Of a stretch of 64,000 nucleotides of DNA, positions 51,329 to 61,251 are shown in pieces. The notes under the pieces are model-generated. The model searched no databases. It was given only the letters and a program-made list of their open reading frames with translations, and was not told the DNA's origin. The position numbers were made by a program, and so were the translations under genes. The stretch is taken from positions 7,148,501-7,212,500 of the forward strand of contig JAFREQ010000014.1 of the NCBI GenBank assembly GCA_025331565.1, in the 5' to 3' direction. Source of the stretch: Holacanthus passer. Lineage: Eukaryota; Chordata; Actinopteri; Pomacanthidae. How positions within the stretch are numbered: position 1 is the first letter of the stretch; every line of letters begins with the position of its first letter.

Positions 51329-52530
51329 TGGACTGGAGGAGAACAATTAATGGACTAGACTCTTCCTCTTTCTCTTCACCCAGCCTTTTGATTGCTCATT
51401 ATCAGTAGTTTTCTATTCTCTCACACCCTCTTGTGGTCTTTAAGGGTGGCATGTATATGTTTATATCAATTATGTGTCAGCATATCTTACACACGCGGAC
51501 TGTACATACACATACAACCAATACAGATAATAATTGTCTTATTGAGGCAATCACTCAACCTTACCTTTTTTTTCTTTCGTTTGGCCAAAGGATGTAGTGT
51601 CTAATCTTTTTTATTGGACCTGAACTCTAATTTAAATGTTATTTTTAACTGTTGGTTGTCCTTACCAATAGTCTGGAACAGTTGTTAGTTTTTCTCCTGT
51701 TTTTGTTTTAATCTGTAATATATTTCATATATATTTTCACTGGGGTTGGCCTGCGCTATGCTGCTTTTCATAGACATCCCTCTTCGTTGCTCTACTTCCC
51801 CTAATCTGCCTTCACGGTTAAGTCTCACATCAAATACCTCAGTGGTATTAAGACTGCATTAAGTAGCCAAACGTAGGCTAAAAACTCATTTTCAAGTTAT
51901 GTGAATTCTCCCTCTTTGTTTATTTTTCGCTCTCTCGTCTGTCTCGAGCCGAGTTCACATGCGGACACACACCGAACTCTGGAGATGACTTGCTTGTTAG
52001 TGAATGCTGCCTGGGCTGTAGCGCCCCTTGTTGGACTGAGCTCAGCAGCACTGAACCACATCAGGACGTGGACTTTATTGCAATACAGTGTTGCCACTAG
52101 CACTTGCAGAGGGAGTGCAAAGGATGCTGATTGCTGCTGGATCCTCCTTTCTCTCTCCTGTCCATCACCAACCCCCGAAACTCACCCGAAGAGGGATCTA
52201 TTGTACCATACATGTTTATTACATGACAGATGAAAGACTCTAAAAAAAAAAAGTGGGTTAGCCCTTTATGTTCTATAATGTATAATACTCATAGCTCCTT
52301 CATGTACTGTAATGGGTTTCAGTCATCTAAGGAGAATGGCAGTGCCTGTGTGTTTTTGAAACATGACCTTTTTTGTACAGCCACTGTACCATGTGTCTGC
52401 CTTTGTAGCAAGTCTGCTATCAATTCTGCACATGCATCCTTAAGTACTGACAGCCTGCATTGTGTGATATTAAATGATGCACAATGATTTTTCAAAAAAA
52501 AAAAACCTAAATAAAAGTCATCTCACAACA
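51329..52530 (+). other. qrich1 3' UTR
   Basis: The stop codon is followed by about 1.2 kb of AU-rich sequence without genes, ending with AATAAA at 52510-52515. Short open frames here are not credible genes. Confidence 0.6.
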
Positions 52531-52840
52531 TCACCTCATCAGTAATGGAGGCGAACAAAGGTACAAAAACAGTGACTTGTCTAAACATATATGGTAGATG
52601 CATACAGTAGACAGATTAGGTTAATATGAAGAATGTTTTATATTCAAAGTGACCTCATGAGTATCACCTCATGATTGTTCTCATGAATCACATGACCAAG
52701 TAATGCACAGCAGAGGAACAGGTTTGGCCTGAACAGCTGGTTCTTAATTTTTCCCCTCTGGTGACAATACGAACTGCTGCATCTGTGGTTTCTTTACCAG
52801 CATTTCATTTGCCTGTTGTCAGGCCATTTTTCTGCCTGCC

Positions 52841-53325
52841 TACAAACCTGATTCCAAAAAAGTTGAGATTGTGCAATCATTTGCAAACAAACTGTTTACC
52901 GCCAACAGTTTTATGAAGTGTTTCTCAGCCCATGTAGTGCTCTCCTTTATACAATCATGTGTTTGACAAAGTGGTGAACCTCTCTCCATTCTTGCTTGTG
53001 ACCGACTGAGCCTTTCCAGGATGAACCTTTCATACTCAATCATGATACTATCACCTGTTACCAATGAATCTATTTACCTGTGCAATGATCCAAACAGGTG
53101 GATCAGTCCACAACTTTCCCAGTCTGTAGTTGCTCCTGTCCCAACTTGTTTGAAATGTGTTGCTGCCATCAAATTCAGAATAAGCAGATATTGACAAGTT
53201 GATGAGGTCAAACATTAAATATATCGTCTTTGTACTGTTTTCAATTGAATATATGTAAGGATTAGCAAATGATCAATTCTTTATGTTTTACACAGTGACC
53301 TAACTTTTTTGGAATCAGGCTTGTA
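52841..53325 (-). mobile_element. Tc1/mariner-like deletion derivative (MITE), copy C
   Basis: Best-bounded copy: TA, then 'caaacctgattccaaaaaag' at the left, and the inverted 'ggaatcaggcttg' plus TA at the right, 485 bases. The minus strand encodes ARMERGSPLCQTHDCIK and STTWAEKHFIKLLAVN, the same transposase-like fragments as copy A. It lies between the convergent 3' ends of qrich1 and the phosphatase gene. Confidence 0.78.
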
Positions 53326-53438
53326 CATGGCATTATTTCAGCAGTCTTTCCTTTCTTCTCCAGTTCTGCATGAGGACATTTTTTTTTTGCGCCCAGCAGT
53401 GCCTGTTTTAGTGTTTTCAAGCTTTCCAGTATGTGAGC

Positions 53439-56400
53439 TCAGGAGGTGTGTGAGCCTGAATTAAACAGTGATGAGGAAGGCAGTAACCTCCTCAGTAGGT
53501 TCCCAGGGTGTAGAATCTGCTGCACTGCGCTCTGTGGTCGGATTGACGGAGGTGTCTGCCGATGATGGTGATGTCTCCTCCTCCCTGCTTGGTTTCCCCG
53601 TGCAGAGGAGCTGTGGGGTCGATCCTGAACGCGGTGGTTAATATTTGAACTGGCTCCAGGAGTTTGTGGGCTGTTGGGAGAGAGAAGACACCTAATTAAA
53701 ATGTCATCATACATTACAATGAATAATAATACGCTGCCTGGGCTGAAATTGAATTTGATGGGTGCTGGTGCTCATTGGGAGTTTATTTCTGTATTCTCAC
53801 CATGCTGAGCTTCCTCCGCCGAGCCAGTGTAGCAGACACTGATGAACAAATATGTACTGCTCCTGAACACACACAAAGGAATCAGCAGGTAATGAGGATA
53901 CTTCATCTTATTTATACCAAACAGCAGAGCCCACAGTGTTTAGTGAGTATGGGAGTGTTAGTAAGAAAGCAGTGGTGGTGCAACTTAATACTACTTTTAA
54001 ATAAGCAGTGGGAGAAAATGCAGTGATTAAAGTATGATTCTGGGGTATTGTACTTGTCAAGTATTTCAATTTGCTGCTACTTTATATTTCTGCTCTATTA
54101 CATTTCACAGGAAAATATTATATGACTAACTCCACTATATTTACAGTTAATACTTAGTTACCCTCCAAATTAAGAGACTTATGCTGAGTATATGAGTTTG
54201 ATGCATTGTTATAACGCACATTAAAGGAATAGTTTAGCAATTTGGGGGAAATGTTTATCTGCCTGCTTATTTGCTGCTGGCTGTAGTTTCACATTTACCT
54301 ACAGATATGAGGGTATCAGGTAAATCATTTCTTAAAGCAACACTGACAGGAACATTTTATCTGCATCATGAGAACGTAGCCTGTAGTTTGCTTTACTTTC
54401 TTTAAAGTATGTTTACATTGTGATATTAATACTTCTGAATATTCTTTCACAATGAAGTAAACTTTAATCAATAATTATTTAATCACTACAACATTATCAA
54501 ATTTCTGTCAACTTAACTTTAGTATTTCCATTTTATGTCTGCTTGTGCATGGATGCATCACTAATAATATTCCAGCCATGCGATAAATGAAACAGTTGAA
54601 ATAATGCCTTTCTGCAAAACAAGTAGAAGACTTTTACTAGTAATGGAGTACTTTTTACTTTGTTAATGCTACTTAAGTGAAATGTCTCAATAGTCCTTCC
54701 TCCACTGAAGCTGAGTGTCAGTACTGAACTAACCAGATTCTGGACCATCCACATTCGATGAAGCCGCAGATCCTCCACTGCAGCTCGGACATCAGGCCGG
54801 ATGCCCCTGACACATAGCTGCATCAGCCACAGCAGTGTCACAAATGTTCCCGAACGCCCAACACCTGCACTGAAATGCATAAACAGAGGATTGACTTTCA
54901 ACTGTCTCCTGCACAATCTAGTAACTCCACAGGATTAATACTGAAAGGGACACTTTTTAACATGAGCGAGGAATGTGTTTCCTGAAGGAGAGGCTGATGG
55001 GGTGGAAGGTCAGACCTGCAGTGCACCACGGCCGGCCCCAGGCGAGGAATGCCTTCCAAATACTGCCGCACATGCTCAGTGAAGGCACAGAGTGAGGACG
55101 AGTCTGTAGGGACGCCCCGATCCGGCCAGGAAGGGTAGTAGTAGTGTGTGATGATCCTATCTGTTGGACAGTCTCTCTGAAACACATGCACACTTTCCTT
55201 TAATCCAGCAACAAGGACTTTCTTCTTTGATTGATTATTGGTACAGTCAGTGCAAATAGAAGTCAACAGCAGTGGTTTAAATGTAAGGGGGATGTGTCTT
55301 TCGCTCACCCGTCTGAGGTTAATGGTGGTGATAAAATAATCTGGACCTTGTTTACGGGTCACTGTTGTCACTTGGATCAGTCCATGACAAACTGTCCCTT
55401 GTTCCAGAGGCCAATACTTAGCACAGAGCACCTGCACACAGCAATAAGTTCAATTTTGTAAGGACTTGTTAAACATACTTTCTGTCTACTTCTGTTTCTA
55501 GCCTTTGCACTAAACTAATCTCACTGTCTCATTGCTTTCACTTATATTTAACACACAGACATGAGAGTGGTATTATCATCTAACTCTTGGCAAGAAAGAA
55601 AATAAGGGTATTTCCTCCTAAAATGTCCATCTGTTCCCTTAAAATAAGGAAAAATATGTCAACAGAACAATTAGAGGTGTCCTGAATAGAGATTTGCATG
55701 CAACAGGCACACACACACCAACACAAACACACACATCCAGTATAGCACACACAAAGGGAATGTGTCTCTCTCACTGTGTTCTTGTGTCTCAGCGCTGTCA
55801 CCATGATGATGATCCTGACGTTTTGCTCCCACACCATCCTCCAGAAGTCAGCCATGGTGTTTTGCAAAGGACCCTGGGTGCAGATGAAGTCTCTTTCTGA
55901 TCCTCCACCCTGAGTGCAGACAGACAGTCATTAACAGATGCAGACAGACAGGCAGTGTAATGACAATGAAGGTCAGAATAAACCGAGGTCTTACAGGCAC
56001 AAAGTTTGCATTGATGTAGTCGGTGTGTGGATGGGAGCTTTGAACGGACAGCCTCACCCGACAGTGGTCATCTACAACCAGACGTGGTCAGGAAATGGAA
56101 AACAGACAGATAAAGGTCTCACACATTGCAACACATACTTCCTGTAACCTGATCTAGTATAATGAGCTTTGCACTTACATGGCAAAACGTAGGGGTATCT
56201 GTTCTTTTCTCTGTTGGCCTCCAAGTCCCCCGCCCTCATGGGGAGGTCTTTACCAACACGTTCGAGCTCCTTAACACCAAAGACATTAGCACACATGACA
56301 AACACGTCCAGCTTCACAAATCAGAACTCTTAAGTTCAATTTAAAAGACACTGGAGTGCCTTGGTAGCTGTATGGTTCAGTTCCACTCGGGGACCTTTAT

Positions 56401-57402
56401 AGCATGTCATACCCCTGTTTCCTGTCTGCCTCTCAGCTATCAAACTGTCCTTTAAAGGAAAAATCTTTGAAATTTTAAAACATACTAGTTACCTCAAACT
56501 CCTGTTTGAAGCCTCTGTTGTCATTGGCCGCGAGTTCCTGGCATCGAAAATGAAACTCCTGTAGAATTTGTGCTCTTGGGACAGTTTGCACCCTGCGAAA
56601 CATGATTGTGTGATATTACAGCATTTCAAGACCACTGATGCACTCAGACATTAAGGATACGTCTGATGGTATTCTATATTTTTCCTTTTGTCAACAAATT
56701 AAAAGACCAAATCCAGCAATTGATTGATCCCGATAAGTATTGACTTGGTGGTTGATATAGCTTATTAATGAGTGGTTGACGTGTTCTTCCATTACAATGA
56801 ACACAGGCACTGTCTTTATTTGGAGCTGATCCTACATCCACCATCCTGCTGTCATAAATGCTCACTAATGCACCAATTTTGCTGAATCCCCAATAAATGC
56901 AGTCTTTACTCAAGTTAAAATCCACACTGCTCAGCCGTTTTAGCTTCATTATTTTGCCTTTTAACTGCAACAGAGAAGTGTTTCTGTTAATTAGCCTACC
57001 TCCGTTGGTATAAACAGGTTGGGCAAAATAATTAAAATGGCAGTCAGCTTAATGCAATGCAACAGCACAAACTACAGTCTCCAAAATAACCACACAGATG
57101 AATCAACACCACTCTAAGACAATAAAAACTGAACATTATGATGGCAAGGTTAATTAAGACTTTTGTATTAGACTACATTAGTTTTCCTTAGTCAACCTAA
57201 TAACTGGAAAATGAATGTGAATTAGTGATAAAGATTAAAATATTCAGTATTGAATGTCAGGCTGTTGGAAAATGCTGAGAGACAAACTAACATATTGTTG
57301 TTTTGGTCTTTTTATTAGATTTGTTGACACTAGCAGAAATATAGATTACTATCATTCCAGCATATTATCAGGACGCTTTAAGGAAGTTTGTCCTTACCTC
57401 AT
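53439..57402 (-). CDS. Protein tyrosine phosphatase catalytic domain, R3-receptor-like
   Basis: Dephosphorylates phosphotyrosine. Minus-strand exons: 57402-57398 (tentative ATG), 56592-56493, 56269-56179, 56071-55995, 55909-55775, 55431-55309, 55176-55016, 54869-54734, 53862-53801 and 53670-53439. They total 1122 bp and 373 residues in phase. Motifs in order are KNRYPYVLPYD, DYINANFV, the WPD loop YPSWPDRGVP (Asp196), the P-loop VHCSAGVGRSG (Cys230, Arg236) and the Q-loop MVQNLEQYIF. All catalytic residues are kept, so the enzyme looks active. The tail has a RRRHHHHRQ run. The domain resembles receptor-type R3 phosphatases (PTPRJ/PTPRH group), but I see no transmembrane or fibronectin exons upstream. 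Either this is a short soluble form or the 5' exons are missed. The first exon is the weakest call. Confidence 0.85.
53985..54715. repeat. Composite repeat in a phosphatase intron
   Basis: Outer parts (53985-54225 and about 54620-54712) carry the 'tacttaagta'-type repeat also seen at 59.3-60.8 and 61.5-62.1 kb. A fragment of the 39525-39780 repeat family (54227-54330, 'aaaggaatagtttagcaatt') sits inside. The order suggests one repeat inserted into another. Confidence 0.55.
55485..55620. repeat. Fragment of the dispersed SINE/MITE-like repeat
   Basis: The phrase 'acatgagagtggtattatca' followed by 'ctcttggcaagaaagaaaat' is the diverged end of the family seen at 39525-39780. It lies in a phosphatase intron. 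Confidence 0.5.
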
Positions 57403-58103
57403 GTCTTTTCTTATGGCCGACCCTGCGCTTTAAATACAAATTTAACTGGGACTCCAGTGACTGGATGATTTCAGTGCTGTGGAAAAGGTACAAAATCCCG
57501 TGTCATGAAGTAAACTTTCATTCACTTCAATCCATAAATCAACAGAGAAATGATGACGCAAACTGAAACTGGTGATAATGTTTGTTTCTGTCTCTTTCTT
57601 CCCCCTCCTCCTAGTTGTTAAAAAGGAATTTTCCCCCGCTAAACAGATGTGTGTGTCACCAGAAAAAACCACACACACACACAATTGTTGAGGAGAGAAA
57701 AGATGTTTTGCACATGTAATGAAAGTACTTTCACAAATTGTTGACGCCTTAATGTTTTACTGAGTCAAACCAAGAAATTTTACACTCTAATCTAACTATA
57801 CTTTCTTCCCGTGCCCTCCTTTTAGTATGAAGTACAGATCCGTAACAGCCCAACATTCAGACAGAACAATTACCAAAACTGACTCGACCAGAAAGGAAAC
57901 CTGCTCCAACAAGTTCTCAACCCCAAACACCTATGGCAGAGACAGAGAGATTCAGTGTTGCATGTTGGTTTGAGGATTACCTTTCCAAACAGGCCTCTGT
58001 TGAACGGTTTACCACAGGCTGAAGAGAAAGAGTACACGACTGCACTGCTCCCAGGCATCTTAAACTTGTCTGGTTTTAATAACACAGTCTCTCTCTGTCC
58101 CTT
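57403..58103 (-). other. Candidate upstream exons of the phosphatase gene
   Basis: On the minus strand, an ATG near 58058 opens MPGSSAVVYSFSSACGKPF and runs to a donor (GGAAAG then GTAATC) at 57980. An exon ending at the 57398 donor could begin after 'ccacag', 'atccag' or 'cgcag'. No combination I tried joined both to exon 56592-56493 in an open frame. They may be 5' UTR, alternative exons or chance. Confidence 0.3.
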
Positions 58104-58129
58104 CCTCTCTCTCTCTCTCTCTCTCTCTT
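58104..58129. repeat. CT microsatellite
   Basis: (CT)n tract followed by more C/T-rich sequence upstream of the phosphatase gene. Confidence 0.8.
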
Positions 58130-59329
58130 CCTCCCAGTCCCTCTCTCTCCAGAGAGGAGGAGGTGTAATGGGTGGTGACAGTGGGTGGAGAGAAATGATG
58201 GCCTCACCTCTTCTTTCTACTCATGTCTTTCCTCAAACAAAATGTCTTTACCGGTTGTGATATTCAGGTTCAACCTCAGCGCTACTGTAATTAAAACCAT
58301 ATGAGTCTGGAGCTCATGATTTTTTTATTCGCACTTATGGGTCGCCTTTACCAGCATTTGTGTGCAATCTAACAAATATTCCGATTTTTTTTAAAACACA
58401 TTAAGCGTCTTTGCTGACGATGTCTGCTGTCATATACAAAAACGAGCTATAAACTGCAGCAGGTTTCATAGTTAAATCGCTTTATCACCTAAATTATCAA
58501 CACTGGATAATTAAAGGCCAAAAGCTTATGCTGATTAGCTGTGAGTTTATTGAGACCTTACAAATACTGTGCTTTATGGTATTTTTAAATCCTTGTGGTG
58601 TTGCTCAGCGGTGATATGTGATGGGAGCCTGCAAATGCATGATATAAATGTGAAATTAGTTGACTTTGGAACAGACTTGCGAACATGTCAGAAATGTGAT
58701 TTATAAAATTTAAACATTTTACATGGACATCCCTGAATTAGTGAGGTGAAATCTTTATTTTATATGATTAATGTTGAAAACAGGTTGCAGTGTCATATTC
58801 ATGACGCTCAGTGCAAATTGTTCCTGATGTACAATCAGGATCCTGATCTACAATGTTTGGAGATGTGAAAAACAAGTGCAGTGTACATTACTGTTCACAT
58901 TATGAGCACACAGGTTTGATAACCTCCCAAAGAGAAAATTTTTGATCTGAGAAAGCATTGATGGTGTTGGTGTTTTATCAATCCATGTGAAGACGACTCT
59001 TTGAGCACATATGTCCCGATACAACATTTATTATAATAAGGAAATTACTACAGTGCAATACAGTATTTTTAATCGTTCAGATTTAATTCATATTCGTACA
59101 AAAATGTACCATGTTCTTAAGTCTTAACTTTTGGTTGGATCACAGGTCCTTCAGGATGTCCTTGAAGAAAATGAGTAGTAATAGTCACTTTTATTTGACT
59201 CACAGGAGACTGTTGTGGCAGAAAGTATGAATCACGCTCTCTGTTGTTGTCTACAAAGTGTGTAGGATGGCATAGGTCAGAGTTTAACAACTAAAGTCTT
59301 AATAATATTTTTGGGGCACCACTCATAGG
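58130..59329. other. Intergenic
   Basis: AT-rich with no recognisable gene or repeat; no fibronectin or transmembrane exon for the phosphatase was found here on the minus strand. Confidence 0.35.
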
Positions 59330-60757
59330 CAGCGGTGGAAGATGTTTTCAGATTCTTAACTAAAATACTAACACCACACTGTGAAAATACTTCACTCGAC
59401 CTCACTCGAGTAAATGTATTTTAGCATAATCTGCAGAATTTACTCAAAGTATCGAAAGTAAAAGTAGGCTACACATTCTGCAGAAAAATGGCCTTTGTCA
59501 GTGTTTTACTATCATATGTGATGTTTTTAGATTAATATCACTGCTGCAAGAAGTAATATGCAGGATTAACATTGTCAAGAAGATTAACATATGTCAAGAC
59601 AAACTGGAGGAAGAATTAAACAATTACAAAGTTTCTACGCAGTTAAGCCAACAGAACAAACACCAACAGAAATTAGAGAAGCTGAATTCCAACTTATCAC
59701 CAATAAAAAGACACAGTTCAGGTACAAAGCCTATGATACAACCTTTTTGAATAAAATGACAAAAACAGCACATCAACTGAAATGTAATAGAAATCAATCA
59801 TCAATACAAATGTGACTTATACAGTGATGACAAGGTAAACAACTTTTCTACATGGCATCACATTACCCTCACTAGCAAAAGACCAAGCAGACATCTCAGA
59901 TGCTCCATCAACATCCACATAAAAAGGAAACAAACAATGTTAAACAATGAAGCCCCTGCACTTGATGGACTCCCCACTGAGATTTATAACACTATCATCA
60001 CTATTCACCAGAATGACTGACAAGATAAAGACAAATCCATCCACTCATCATATGAATACAGCACTAATTTCAGTCCTGCTTAAAACAAACAAGGACCCCG
60101 TTCACTGCACAGACCCATTTCCTTCATAAACACAGATATGAAAATCATCTACAAAGCACTGGCAACTCGAAGCGGATCAGTTATCTCACCCTTAATCCTA
60201 GTAATCCGAGTAATGAGTAATGATCTAATCTCACAAAAACCTCACACTCCACAGAGGCAAAAGAAAAGGATGTCCACTCTCACCTTCAGTTTTCACACTC
60301 TTTATAGAAACATTAGCAGCAGCAATACACCACAGGCAGCGAAGGAAAAGGGTTAGGGTTAGTGTGTGTCTGTGTATGAACAGAAACAATTAACAATATC
60401 AAACCGAAGTGCATCATATTCTATAAGATCATCATATTTTTTTTTAGCATCACTGCTCTGGAGGAACCATGTTTTTCAGCTTTGTGACAATGTATTTTCC
60501 ACCTAATACAAGAAAACTTTTATTTAAGGAACACTTCATTCTTCAGTTTATCAGAAAAATTCACTTTTAAAAACACCAAATTGGGACATTCATGTTTTTT
60601 ACTGGAAAAGGGGGGGGGGATAAAAAATTGTAATCTGAAAAGTAACTAACTAACTATAATGTATAAAATGAAAGTACTCAAGTAAAGTACAAGTACCTTG
60701 AATTTTTACTTGGGTGTAGTACTTGAGTGAATGTACTTAGTTACATTCCACTACTGA
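59330..60757. repeat. Split 'tacttaagta' repeat
   Basis: The left part (59330-59560: 'gcagcggtggaagatgtttt', then 'cactcgagtaaatgtatttt') and the right part (about 60630-60757: 'aaagtactcaagtaaagtac', 'acttagttacattccactac') are opposite ends of one dispersed teleost repeat. About 1 kb containing an L1 relic separates them. Confidence 0.6.
59590..60356 (+). mobile_element. L1-type LINE reverse-transcriptase relic
   Basis: Scattered frames resemble L1 reverse transcriptase: EIREAEFQLITNKKTQFRY, a degraded LDGLPTEIYN-like segment near 59960, NTDMKIIYKALATR near 60130, and PLSPSVFTLF-type residues near 60275. They are spread over different frames with stops and deletions. It is a short, dead fragment; the endpoints are approximate. 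Confidence 0.7.
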
Positions 60758-60829
60758 TCATAGGTCTTATTTTTGAGTACACATTAAAAACAAATTCTCA
60801 TATCTACTCCAAAATTGTCGTTGAAGGGC

Positions 60830-61200
60830 GCCATCATTTGGTCAGATCACACTCATACATCAAGTCAACAAAGGTGGTGTAAACAGGTGACAGTGAAAAT
60901 GACGGACTGCGCCTGCGCGGTGTCAGCAGAGAAGCCTCACTCTGTATCTGATAGACTTTATGAGCAGAGTCTGATCTGATTGGTGGCTGTAAAAAAAAAA
61001 AAGGAAGTAAGACTATGTTTCGTTATTTTCCGGAAACCAGAGGAAACGCAGGTTGTTTGCTGTCGACAACGTGAGATATTCAACTACGAGGTAAAGCTTT
61101 TAAATTTGTCCGCACAGAAATGTAAAGATTTCATTTTCCAGAGGAGTATTCTGAAAGGTCGCAGGCACTTCCTGGTGTGTGTGTGTGAGAGAGAGAGAGA
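60830..61200 (+). promoter_or_regulatory. Promoter of the right-edge gene
   Basis: A GC-rich patch holds GCGCCTGCGC near 60910, one mismatch from the NRF-1 consensus, and an ATTGG (inverted CCAAT) at about 60979. A GT/GA microsatellite (61174-61204) lies between these and the ATG at 61252. Start site and factors are inferred from motifs. Confidence 0.45.
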
Positions 61201-61251
61201 GAGACAGAAAAGTTATTGACACAGATCAAACAAGGCTTCAGACAGACAGAA

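Noticed and set aside
54734..54916. Phosphatase P-loop reading HFSAGVGRSG, suggesting a catalytically dead Cys-to-Phe change
   Set aside because: The phenylalanine comes from translating the last intron bases (tttcag). Splicing 55016 to 54869 gives VHCSAGVGRSG with the cysteine intact.
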